From assembly GCA_951230915.1 (NCBI GenBank), contig OX579638.1, positions 3,118,696-3,182,695 of the forward strand: a stretch of DNA of 64,000 bases. The letters run 5' to 3'. This DNA comes from Antitrichia curtipendula. Lineage: Eukaryota > Streptophyta > Bryopsida > Hypnales > Leucodontaceae. The stretch's first letter is position 1. Each line of letters starts with the position of its first letter. Positions 24,390-34,859 of the stretch are shown in pieces. The notes under the pieces are model-generated. The model searched no databases, was not told the DNA's origin, and was given only the letters and a program-made list of their open reading frames with translations. A program made the position numbers and the translations under genes.

Positions 24390-26900
24390 AACAGTGCTGG
24401 CCGAGTGTAACTCATTTCTAATCCTTGTTCGGAGAATTTTTCATTTATATGGTTTAGCACTCTCGGACTTGTCAGGACAGGTGTCCTCCTTCTCAATCGG
24501 GCATTAGACTACGGTGGCGGGTAGTTTAAGAGTGCTAACTTAATGTTCACACTTGTTTCAATTAGAGGACAAATAAATACCAGAGATGACATTCAAATGC
24601 TCAAAAAACAAGGTTTAATGCTCATTTAGAATGGAATTATATTTTGTTGCACGTAAATAATGGAAAAAACATAGCAAAAACCATAGAAGGTCAAATTGAA
24701 AACTTCTTAATGTCAGTCCTAGAATGTTCTATTTGGATGTTCATGTTAATATTTGATTCATTCTAATTGCACCCATTTTCACAAAAGTTGTTAACATTGG
24801 GCAATGTTTTTTTTACAAAAATCCCAGAATCTCGCAATCCCTTAAAATAATTTATATTCTGTAGGGCTCAAATTTGAATTCAAATGAATTTTATCAATTA
24901 TAACTCGAACAATTTCACCTTTGGAATTATTGTATTTTGATTCCATCCTTCCCTGCATGTAAGTGCACCTGACAATTTAGTATTTTGTTGAATTTTAAAC
25001 CCTGTCTACACTAATATACTAAACTCAAAGTCTCAAACGTACAAACATTCAATAACTTACTAAGCCCGGATCAAATATACAAAGACCAAGACAAAAACCA
25101 CCCTCTAAATGCTCTAGTTAAAGGTAGTAAGATTAAAACTCTGAAATGGTTATTTATGAAATAAGTGAAAGACCTCCTAAACAACATATGTCATATGCAT
25201 ATCATTGATTAATGTAAAACATTGTTTTGGCTTTCCATTCATACATTACAGAAAAAGAATGTAGCCCTATACATCTAAACTTAAGAATGTTTTACCTTCT
25301 AAAGATATTGTTATGCCGTTTTTTGGTGTCTTCAATATGTTTTATAAAACTTTGATTTTAAATCATTAATCTATTTTTTTCCAATTCAAACTTCAAAGAA
25401 TACATCTCGATCAAGTTTTGCACTTATAATGCCAACTAAAAAAAGGAAGAACATTTTTCGTGGTTTCCGGTCCATGCTAGGTTTTGAAGTAAATCCTATA
25501 GGACAATACCCTAAATCCCAAACCCTAAACCCTAAACCCTAAACCCTCTTCACTATTGCAATTTTAAGAGTATTTGATGTTGAAGTTTATGTAACTATAG
25601 CAAATAAGAGTGGATTGGTGTAATAAAATTGAAATGCAACATTGAGTACATGAACTTGACATTTTTGTGGTCTCTATATTTTTTTTATGGCTTCTAAATT
25701 ATAAAGCAACTAACGGTGAATTATTATAGTTTTTCTTATGGATTGTTTATTAATTGCTTATGTAGTACCGTATGTTAACCACTAAACTGACTAAAGTCCC
25801 AAGGCCTCTTTTGCATCCTATATCTAAAATAAATTGCCATTTCTATAGTAAAGAATGTAAAAAAAAAAAATGAATGTGTTTAGGACTTTAGGCCTTTAAG
25901 GTGCACATCTACTTGTAGTATGTAAGATCTCATACTAGTGTACTAGAGTAGTGTTCAATTGACCGGAAGAAATTTCACAAACTTTGCCTATATAGAATTG
26001 TAGATTGCAAGATATTTACAATAAAGTTCAACCTCTGAACGCCCAACGACATCATTTAGTGTCAATTTGATGGCATTTCAATCACTTCAATGAGATGGAA
26101 AGATTGTGGAAGCGTTCAATTCATTTTTCGGGGACCTTCCATGTTGAGTTACAAAGTGTATCCAAATGATTTTGTAGTCTTTCCGATATTTGCCTCCGCG
26201 TAATTTAGAGTTTAGGAAAAAAAAAAAAAAAAAAAATGCTATTTTAGTGTATCTTGGGAAGTTGTTGCTCCTTAGTCTAAATCTGAAATTTATCCCCCAA
26301 ATTGATATTTTCTGAGTTTGAGTCTAACTATCAAGCAAAAGTTCATTTTCTCTAGTTCCTATTTTATGTAAAATCCCCCAACACGACCCTAAAAATGAAA
26401 TTTCATTATTGCGATTTGCACTTGGAATGTGTTTTTAATGTCTACTACATTTAGTACATTCTAAATAAATCATGAAATGGAAATTAAGTTTATGCTATGA
26501 TGGATTCTAATGTCATTATCCTTGTGATATAAGGTAAACCTGCCTATGACAGGCAGAATGACTGATTTGTTGTATTGCCTTTAGCAAAAATAATCAAATT
26601 TTTTCCATACAAAGACACATGTGAGAAATGAAGAACGCAACTGGAATTTTATTTTTTGGATTAAATATGATTTTTTTTTAAATTTTTGAAGTGTACTGTC
26701 CAGTAAGCCCAAAAGAGTTTGTAGACTACCCCAAATCAGCAGAAAATTGTTTCCATGATGGTCATCTTCCCACTTAAAACAGTCATAACATTTTCTAAGA
26801 TGGCTACAAGACTTTCTAACATGGACATGACATGAAGAAATAAAAAAACTGCTTTTTACTAAAAATAAAAAATCAATTTTCAAAAAAATAAAAATAAAAT
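24390..26900. other. AT-rich spacer inside the hAT between arrays 2 and 3
   Basis: No gene supported. The stretch contains a telomere-type run at 25507-25548. A piece at about 25780-26020 resembles the left half of the 56998-57881 TIR element (ACTAAAGTCCCAAGGCCTC, later GCAAGATATTTAC). No CAGGG-type end was seen at 24390 or 26900, which argues against arrays 2 and 3 being the ends of separate elements. Confidence 0.5.
25507..25548. repeat. Interstitial telomere-type repeat (CCCTAAA)
   Basis: About four to five CCCTAAA units in tandem, the plant telomere motif. It is internal to the hAT element. Confidence 0.85.
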
Positions 26901-26906
26901 TTTTAA

Positions 26907-27364
26907 AGGGCCGTCCAGGACGTTCGGCAGGCCGTCGAGAGGATGGGCGGGCCGTTCCCGACCAGGGACAGGCCGTCGAGAGGACGGGCAGGCCGTCCCA
27001 GACCACGAACATGCCATCGAGAGGACGGGCAAGCCGTCCCAGACCACGAACAGGCCGTCGAGAGGATGGGCGGGCCGTTCCCGACCAGCGATAGGCCGTC
27101 GAAGAGACGGGCACCCCGTCCTTTTGGATGGCCTTTCCGTCCAAGAGACGAGTAGGCCGTCCAGAGGACGGGTATCCCGTCAAGGAGACGGATTTGCCGT
27201 CCACGAGACGGGTATTCCGTCGAGGAGACGGGTATGCCGTCCACGAGACGGGTATGCCGTCCAGAAGACGGGTATTCCGTCGAGGGGACGGGCAATCCGT
27301 CGAGGGGACGGGCAATCCGTCGAGGGGACGGGCAGACCGTCGAGAGGACGGAAAATCCGTCCGT
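26907..27364. repeat. Array 3: CCGTC-GGACGG minisatellite upstream of the RING-like gene
   Basis: The clearest part (27170-27360) repeats a 20-bp unit, CCGTCGAGGGGACGGGCAAT, with variants. The left part mixes longer units (GGCCGTCGAGAGGACGGGCA). It ends about 210 bp before the TATA box of the downstream cargo gene. Confidence 0.88.
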
Positions 27365-27573
27365 CCAAGTCTCGGGCGGCGGTGTAATTATTTCCCGAAC
27401 CTGTCGACGGCGCCCCGAACTCGTTGACGGCGTCCCAACCCTGTGTCGGACCTCTGTGGACGTATCGGCCGTCCATTCCAGGGCTGTCCTACGCCCTGGA
27501 CGGTTTGGATTCGGGGGGAGACGGGCTGATGTTATGTTAATTACCCTGCCTAATCGGGTCGGTAATTGGGGGG

Positions 27574-27579
27574 TATAAG
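27574..27579 (+). promoter_or_regulatory. TATA box of the coiled-coil/RING-like gene
   Basis: GGGGGGTATAAGTAAAC lies about 210 bp before the ATG at 27786. A 3' splice site (CATTTTACAG, ending 27777) lies between them, implying a leader intron. Confidence 0.6.
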
Positions 27580-27785
27580 TAAACTTTTTTGGACAGTTTA
27601 CGTGCTTCCTCTTTTGAGTTGCACTGTCCGAGCTTGAGAAAGCTTCGCTCTGCAATTTGAGGGGAAGTGTTATACATTTGACATTGTTTTGCCACATTTC
27701 AGTTGCCTTCACGCAACAGAAGGCAAAGCAAATTGTCATTGTATTTGCATACAGTATCGTGTGTGTCATTTTACAGGTATCAAGA

Positions 27786-30080
27786 ATGGACGTAGAGGAT
27801 GTAGCAGGAGGTTCGGGACCTGGAGGTGACCCCCCAGGAGGTTTGGGACTTGGAGGTGACCCCCCAGGAGGTTTGGTACCTGCAGGTGAACCCCCAGGTA
27901 GAAGGAAGAGAGGAAACAGAGCAACCTTGGATTGGGGCACACTTAATGCCGAAGAGGTTATGGCAAAGCCTGGGTGGTTGGAGGCAGATGGCCCATGGAC
28001 AAGAGTGATATGTCGTCAATATATAGATTGAGCCCACATCAACCGACATTGGCCACACGACCGGTACGAGGTGCACGTGAAATTTGGCGTGGTCAATATT
28101 GACCAGTGCCAACATCCGCACTTCAAGAAGAGGATGATTGAAGTATCATTGGCACTTTGGGGGGCAAGATCCAAGAAAGACGGGACACTTTCATTGTGCC
28201 AAATGGCATATGCGGAGGTTTTTCTTGGCAAGGATGTGGACTGGAGTAGCTTTTTGGGCAAATCGCGGAATCATGCATTTCCAAATCGAACTCGCCACAT
28301 TGCACCAAATCCTGCTGTGCCGTTGGACAATGTACCAAATCTTGCCGTGCCATTGGCTGATGTCCAAAATGTGCAAATGGACGTGGTTCCACTGGCGGAG
28401 CGTCCAGGGACGGAGTTGATGGAGGTAGAAGTTGGTCAGGGCAGCGGTCCAGATGTAAACCAACAAGCTGTGATTGGTGGAGTGCAAGCTGACGGTGAAG
28501 AAATAATTCGCTTGCGCCAATTAGTACAAACACTGCAAGTAGAAAAAGAAGAAACACGACGACAACATGCTGCAGTGTTGGAAGTTCATCATGCAAGGAT
28601 GCGGGCCGTTCAAGATGAAAATGTGCGCCTCATCGCACGTGAAGCCAAGCTCGTAGAGCGTGAAAGGCGGGTCAGCACAGACTCAGTTCCACCACTCGAT
28701 CTTGTAGTGGAACGTGCTACATACGGTGCAGATGAAGACACACCAAGCCCGAGCAATACATCTGAGTTTGTGCTGCGATCACGATCCACTTTTCCAAGTT
28801 CAGAAAGTGCCACATTGGATATTATGCGTGCACGTGCTGAGCGAGTTGAAGCAGAGCTTGGAAGTACTCGCACAAACATGGAAGAATTAACAAACGCCAT
28901 GCGTGCTTTGGAACTTCGTGCCAACAACGCTGAGGCAGAGGTGGCGGTGGTTACTGCAGCTCGAACAACCTTGGAGCAAACCATGACCGCATTGAGTGCT
29001 AAAAATATGCGGTTGGTTCAAAATCCTCAGACGGAGCAGAGGCTGCTTCAAATGTGCAACATGAAGTTGACATGCATCTTAGCGCTAAAAGAGGCTGAGC
29101 AAATGCAACGTGAAGTGAGGAGAGTGGCTGCAGAATTCAATGATGGCGGTCAACGTTATTTTGGCTTGACCTCGTGGCCTCGGGTGGCAGAAATGTTCAC
29201 TGATGATTTGCCAGCGTATAGGGAGAATTCAAGCATCGATTGGAATGCCCGTCCAGACTTGGAATTCCAATATAATATCGATCGCCAACGGTTCGGGCCA
29301 CCCAACAACGATGGCATTACGCCACTAGTGTGGCCTTCCGTTCCAAATTTTGTACAAGATGGAACAACATGTATAATGTGCCAACAACCGTTTGGCCCCG
29401 AGGGTGGATGGAATCTTGGTACATGTGGCCATCTATACCACCCCGTGTGTCTTATTCCACACATAGTCACCAGAAAGAGATGTGCGCAAAGCAGGGCTCC
29501 ATTTCATGCACGACTGTACAAGACGTTTGGCCTTGAAGACCACATGCCTCAACATTACGAGTACAATGAAGAAAATTTACCAGGCCCTGGTAATAGAGTA
29601 CATTGGGGGTCCGACATGACATGGCTTTGGAAGTGGGGCCACCACAACCGACACCTCCCGGCAGGAACGGTGGCTGACATACCATGGACGAGTGACAACC
29701 AAGTGACAGAGGTGATCAGGAGGGTGTTTGGAGACAGTGATCCAGGGCGTCGACTATATTTTGGTCAAATTGCCGGTGGACATTGGGACCCAGAACGCTT
29801 AATTTTTATACGCGCACCACATCCACAACGCATCATGTTTAACTCTCAAGGCCAGCCAGTCGGATTTGAGGGGGAATTGAGCTATGAGGAAGAAATGGCG
29901 TACACTGAAGACAATACCTTCCATGAGCCAGCCCTCGTGAATGACATTTTTTCCCACTTACATGATAGATACGATATAGAAGCACTTCAGCTTCTGAGGA
30001 CTTTCGAATCGCAAGAAGAACTGCAACGATTTTTGAGAAATAGCATAGCACGCGGCGTTGTAATCGAAGATGTAGACTAG
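27786..30080 (+). pseudogene. Coiled-coil and RING-like cargo gene, one in-frame TGA
   Basis: A 765-codon frame runs from the ATG at 27786 to TAG at 30078-30080, with one TGA at 28029-28031 (codon 82). Residues about 9-40 are Gly/Pro-rich with a 10-residue repeat (GGDPPGG). Residues 80-165 form an uncharacterised N-terminal domain with a HVKF start and LGKDVDWSSF. Residues about 235-450 are coiled coil with long Ala/Glu/Arg heptads. Residues about 529-569 are RING-like: Cys529-x2-Cys532, Cys547-x-His549-x2-His552-x2-Cys555, Cys566, then Ser where the last Cys pair is expected. The remaining 195 residues are acidic and unknown. A ubiquitin-ligase-type role is only a suggestion, as the last metal ligand is missing. 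A relative lies at 13846-15601. The frame is otherwise intact, so loss of function looks recent. Confidence 0.8.
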
Positions 30081-32270
30081 ATTGTGTATAACTAGATAGA
30101 TGTATAGAATAAAATACTGGAAGTTGTACAAAGCGAACGTATGTAATTATGTAAAGCCTTTATTAGTTTACCATGTACTTCAACGGATTTATAAAATATG
30201 TACATTTATTGTTTTCTTTCCACCTCGTGTATTGTTGCTTCGCCTTTGTCAATTTTTGTAATCTATTGGACCTTTTTGTAATAGTATAGAAGAAGCTTGT
30301 ATGCTTAGATGGTAGGTAAAAGAGTGTTCTATTTTATTTTTGGTGAAGCCCTAAAGTCTGAAGTCCATTTTTTGGCCCAAACCACCCTAAACCACCACTT
30401 TTGCTATGTTCACCTATGAATTAAATTTTCCAATTTATTTTTTGAATCAAACCTAAGGATCTTGTTCTACACTTGTCTTAGATGACGTGATAAAAAATTT
30501 GTGATGTTTGACCGTATGGATTGAAAGTTATTAGCATTCGAAGTGAAAGAAGCAAATTTATTTTAAGAAGTTGCTAGGATTGCCCGCTCCACAAAAAACC
30601 CATAACTTTTCCATTCCTAATCCAAATTGGATGAATGAAAGCCTCCCATTTAAAATAAAATATAATCCAACTGGAAAAAAAATATACAAATTTGTATTTC
30701 ATTTTTTTGTGGATTTTTTTGTCTACCCGGAGTCTTAGACCGCCCGGTGTCCCGATCTCCCCTGTTTGAGGTTATTGTGGCATACCCTTTGCTCCTAGGC
30801 ACCGATTGAAATAGAAATTGTATTACGAATAAACTCATAAGTTTATCTATCATTCCATGTTATCATTCTTATGAAAAAAATTTCAAAATTTTCAGTAAAA
30901 AATGAGATCATAGGAGCCTATCGAAAATCCATTTTGTCCCTGGCAGAAAGGACAATGAGAGTATGTTACTTTAGGGGCTAAGAAATAAAAACAATGGAAA
31001 TTCTTTACCAAAGCAAGAAATAAGTAACAAATTATTTGATTGCTTCATATTTGATGAAATCTCCTTTAAGTCTTTAGAATTAAACCAAAAAATAATTCAC
31101 GTTTTGTAACTTTTGTTCTATTAGTTTTAGTGTTTTTTTAGTTGGACTATTGATTGACTACTCCCTCATGTTTATTTTTAAATCCAAAGTTTACAAATTA
31201 AAGTATTGAACATTTTCCATTTTTTCTCAAATGGCATTATGGAAATCAAATGATCAAAGTTTAATATCTTGCAATTGCTAACTTGATAAGGTCACACTAC
31301 ATGAAATTTATTTGAAAATCAATTGAAATAAATGACTTTATGAATGGCGATCCTATACTTGAAAGTCTTAAATTGAATAGATTCTAATTTTTTTTTTTTC
31401 ATTTCATTTCAAGGTGAACATGGAGAAATGCCAACTTGGATTTTTTTTTGGCAATAATTAGCATAGGGCCTTCATGGCTACATGGATTAATATTTTTGAA
31501 TTTCTTGCCATATAATCAGTGTAAAATCAATTTAGCAACTTCTCTAATTCGAAATTCAATAACAAACTTTAATCCCTAGAATCCTAGATGCCCAAGGCAT
31601 GTTTTGAGCTTCTACAAATTTGCTCTAAATTGAACAAAATGTTAACATTTTGATTAGGTGACTAGGCATATCAATTAAAAAAAAATTGTAACCATATAAA
31701 TTCAAACAAGACATATTAGGGGCTCATAGGTTGCTAAAACACAACAATATCACTTATAGAGTAAAAGATTATAATGTTTGAATATGAGGGTGCTAAAACT
31801 ACAAAAATGATGTCAAGTCTTCCAATCCTCTTTTCAGTTTTCACAAGTAAAATTAAAAAAAATTTAGACCACAAAAATATGAGGTTAAATTGCCGAACAT
31901 GTATAACCCCAAACAATTTATGGCTTTTAAAAATATACTCCATATTTTTTTTTAAATTAAAAAAAAAATTTGAATGTGATTTTTTCTCCAAGATCTTGTG
32001 TTTTCAAGGCACATTTCCAAAAGCTCTCAATGCTACAAGAAGTCAAGATTGCAATGGGTACCCTTGCACAAAGTCTTGAAACGAAAAATCACTATCATTT
32101 ATTTTTAAGAATAGACTATTGATGCTATAACTAGACTTCAAGAAGAACTTACTAAAAATAGCAACTTGGATAGTAATAAAAATAGCAACTTGGTTAGGTT
32201 TTATTTAACTTCAAAGTTTTGCCAGCACCAGATTTGGGTGCTTCGGGCATTTAAGCCAAAAATCCAATCC
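30081..32270. other. AT-rich spacer inside the hAT near its right end
   Basis: No gene supported. It includes the 3' flank of the RING-like gene and a nested TIR element at 30344-30982. The overlapping open frames at 31734-32079 are AT-rich and motif-free. Confidence 0.5.
30344..30982 (+). mobile_element. Non-autonomous TIR element, CCCCTAAAG family, nested in the hAT
   Basis: The left end AAGCCCTAAAGTC matches the complement of the right end (ACTTTAGGGGCTAA). The interior shares ordered blocks with 56998-57881: GGATCTTGT, GTTTGACCGTATGGATTG, TGCTCCTAGGC and CCATTTTGTCCCT. Orientation is the same as that copy. It arrived after, or travelled within, the hAT. Confidence 0.6.
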
Positions 32271-32272
32271 CA

Positions 32273-32730
32273 CCCGTCTAGTCTATTTTTCCGTCCACAG
32301 AACCGTCTAGTTACCCATCCAGATGCCCGTCCACCCGCCCGTCCACTTACCCGTCCAGATGCCCGTCCACTTACCCGTCCAGATGCTCGTCCACCCGCCC
32401 GTCCACTTAGCCGTCCAGATGCTCGTCCACCCGCCCGTCTAATTACCCGTCCACTTACCCGTCCAGATGCCCGTCCACCCGCCCGTCCAGTTACCCGTCC
32501 ACATGCCCGTCCAGTTACCCGTCCACCCGCCCGTCCAGTTTTCCATCCACATACCCGTCCATCCCGCCCGTCCAGATACCCGTCCACACAACCGCCCCCC
32601 CTCCCGTCCACATGCCTGTCCAGATGCCCGTCCACCCTCCCGTCCACCCGCCCGTCCACATGGTCGTCCAGTTTTCCGTCCAGATACCCGTCCATCCCGC
32701 CCGTCCAGATACCCGTCCATCACGCCCGTT
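32273..32730. repeat. Array 4: 12-bp CCCGTCCA minisatellite at right end
   Basis: Units such as CCCGTCCAGATG, CCCGTCCACCCG and CCCGTCCACTTA alternate with period 12, all in one orientation. It shares the CCGTCC core with arrays 1-3, but the unit is not palindromic. The remaining 180 bp to the element end are GC-rich with scattered GACGG/CCGTC. Open frames of about 60-230 codons across it are repeat artefacts (Arg-Pro repeats). Confidence 0.92.
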
Positions 32731-32908
32731 CCGTGCCCGTCGACGGAAGCTCGCCGCCCGTCGGCGAAGAACGTCCATCCATTTCCGTAGTTTTCATCCT
32801 CTGTCAACGGTTCTCGTCCAGATTTCACCCTGACGGACGTCGGGGTTGAATCCTGACGTCCGTCCGGACATGCTGACGGACGGACAGGACGTGACGGGGA
32901 CAACCCTG

Positions 32909-32916
32909 CTTTGACA
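32909..32916. repeat. hAT target-site duplication, right copy
   Basis: CTTTGACA directly follows the element's terminal GACAACCCTG. It is identical to 16474-16481. Confidence 0.95.
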
Positions 32917-34315
32917 CCCTCCCGAGAATTGAATTTGTTTTTTTGCCTTGAATTTTGTTTTACAAGTTCATCTCTATGTTAATAACATATGTAAAAAATT
33001 TCATGGCCAAAAGATTTACAGAAAAAAAGATATTCAAACTCTACCAACATGTGTAGTTGCGAGAAAAATTTCACTACTACCAACTTTGCCACCCTCCCAA
33101 GGATTGAGAATTTTTTTTTTTGCCATGAATTTTTTTACATGATATCATGTCTATGTTGATAGTATGTGTACCAAATTTCAAAACCAAAAGATTTATCCAA
33201 AAAAAGATATTTGAAATCTACCAACATAGGGAGTTGGAAAAACAATACCACTACTGCCAACTTTGCCACCCTCCCAAGGATTGAAAAAAACTTTTTTTGG
33301 CATGAAATTTATTTTCATGGAAGCATCTCTATATTGATAATATGTGTGACAAATCTCAAGTTCAAAAGACTCATACAAAAAAAGATATTTGAAATCTACC
33401 AACATAGGGAGTTGGAAAAATAATTTCACTATTGCCAACTTTGTCACCCTCCCAAGGGCTGAAAAGTTGTTTATTTACCATGAAATTTCTGTCATGAGAT
33501 CATCTCTAAGTTGGTGATATGTGTGACAAATTTCAAGTCCAAAACTTATACCAAGAAAAGGATATTTGAAATCTACCAAGAGGTGTAGTTGTGAGAATGA
33601 TTTTTTACATCCGTGTCAAACTTTAACCCACAAAATGACACTATAAGAAGGGCTGAAAAAATCACTCTTCCAACTCCCTATGTTGGTAGATTTCAAATAT
33701 CTTTTTTTGTGTGAGTCTTTTGAACTTGAGATTTGTCACACATATTATCAACATGGAGATGCTTCCATGAAAATAAATTTCATGCCAAAAAAAGTTTTTT
33801 TCAATCCTTGGGAGGGTGGCAAAGTTGGCAGTAGTGGTATTGTTTTTCCAACTCCCTATGTTGGTAGATTTCAAATATCTTTTTTTGGGTAAATCTTTTG
33901 GTTTTGAAATTTGGTACACATACTATCAACATAGACATGATATCATGTAAAAAAATTCACGGAAAAAAAAAAAATTCTCAATCCTTGGGAGGGTGGCAAA
34001 GTTGGTAGTAGTGAAATTTTTCTCACAATTACACATGTTGGTAGAGTTTGAATATCTTTTTTTCTGTAAATCTTTTGGCCATGAAATTTTTCACATATGT
34101 TATTAACATAGAGATGAACTTGTAAAACAAAATTCAAGGCAAAAAAACAAATTTTCAACCCTCGGGAGGGTGTCAAAGTTGGCAGCAGTGGAACTTCTTT
34201 CACTGGGAATGCAAAAAATTTGTAAGCAACCTGTAGCCGACTGTACATCACTGGTGTTTGTATTCAACTGTTCCAAGTTGCCATCTTCCACAGTAGCAAG
34301 TTCTTCACCAGTAAA

Positions 34316-34856
34316 AAACCAAGAAGCTCAAAGTGGGATTCATGTTTTTTTAGGAGTTTCATGTAGGTCGTATGGGGCTTTCTCTTGTCCAAGCTTTATT
34401 TATTTATTGACCAGCACATGCAATGTTCTTCACTGATTCTACTGAAATAAGTTTCCTCTCCATTTGAGTTTTATATTTCACAGTACGATCAATCAAATTG
34501 GTCATTTTCAAACGTCCTTTTGGGGGTTAAGCTTGGAAGGTTCAGAACTGAAGGTGGAGTCAGTGGTTGATAAGTCTTCATGTTTTGCTCTTTCTTTGCA
34601 GCAAATCGTGTCCTATCACAGCAATTCCTGGAGATATTCGGTGCAAGTTATGTTTTGCTGGGGGTGATGATTACGTAAAGCTCTCTAGAAAAGCAGCAGG
34701 CATCCAGTACTTCCCTCACCTTGCCTGGACCAAATTACTCTTCCTGTGCTTATCGAAGTTTGTGTCGACGTGTTTAGGTAATTTCAATGATAGTTTAGGA
34801 GCATTTGAATCCAATCAGCAGATTTATGCAGACTGTTTTAGCTCAAACTAGGACCG
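34316..34856 (+). repeat. Segmental duplication of the DUF72 gene's intron 3/exon 4 region
   Basis: This segment matches 63477-63990 closely in the same orientation, including 'GTCGTATGGGG' near the start, the exon acceptor TTTCTTTGCAG, and the far end (AATTTCAATGATAGTTTAGG). A shorter, weaker match extends left to about 34226, directly against the foldback end. The 63-kb copy belongs to an intact-looking gene, so this one is a fragment. Confidence 0.85.
34602..34690 (+). pseudogene. Orphan DUF72 exon (copy of exon 4)
   Basis: After the acceptor at 34601 the sequence encodes SKSCPITAIPGDIR, matching exon 4 of the gene at 62294-64000. No DUF72 exons 1-3 are recognisable upstream, either between here and the foldback or left of 16427. 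It is most likely a duplicated gene fragment. A longer frame continues to 34851 without known motifs. Confidence 0.7.
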
Positions 34857-34859
34857 GTT

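Larger units (their letters stand above)
16482..32908 (+). mobile_element. Giant 16.4-kb hAT transposon with two cargo genes
   Basis: The ends are CAGGGTTGTC at 16482 and its complement GACAACCCTG ending at 32908, a perfect 10-bp terminal inverted repeat of the hAT type (CAGGG start). Perfect 8-bp duplications (CTTTGACA) flank both ends. Just inside, GACGTGACG at the left and a related CGTGACG motif at the right continue the subterminal similarity. Contents in order: GGACGG array 1, DUF659/hATC transposase (+), AT-rich spacer, kinase-like gene (-), array 2, AT-rich spacer with telomere-type repeats, array 3, coiled-coil/RING-like gene (+), AT-rich spacer with an inserted TIR element, array 4. 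Most plant hAT elements are a few kb, so this one is exceptionally large. The matching target duplication shows that the whole interval moved as one unit. All three genes carry in-frame stops, so this copy looks non-autonomous now. Confidence 0.93.
16427..34225. mobile_element. Foldback element with tandem-repeat arms, split by the hAT
   Basis: The outer ends are complementary: TTACGAATTTTTTGCATTCC at 16427 and GGAATGCAAAAAATTTGTAA ending at 34225. Removing the hAT and one target copy leaves a left arm (16427-16481 plus 32917 to about 33600) and a right arm (about 33660-34225) that are near-identical inverted copies around a spacer of about 60 bp. Each arm is itself made of units of about 175 bp (four on the left, three on the right). 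Each unit contains a CAACTTTGCCACCCTCCC-like block and a TTTGAAATCTACCAACAT-like block. Total length without the hAT is about 1.36 kb. No protein is encoded: the mirrored ORFs at 33166-33447 and 33662-33919 are by-products of the symmetry. I found no clear target duplication outside the ends. Confidence 0.75.

Noticed and set aside
16482..24400. Two separate adjacent hAT elements (16.5-24.4 and 26.9-32.9 kb)
   Set aside because: No CAGGG-type ends or 8-bp duplications are visible at 24.4 or 26.9 kb, while the outer ends match each other in both inverted repeat and target duplication.
16494..32730. Reading the GGACGG arrays as CRISPR-like repeat-spacer arrays or centromeric satellite
   Set aside because: There are no regular spacers, periods differ between arrays, and each lies within a bounded hAT element in a plant nuclear context.
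33166..33919. Two ORFs of 85 codons with nearly identical proteins, one on each strand
   Set aside because: They are the two arms of the foldback element read in opposite directions, not a gene pair.
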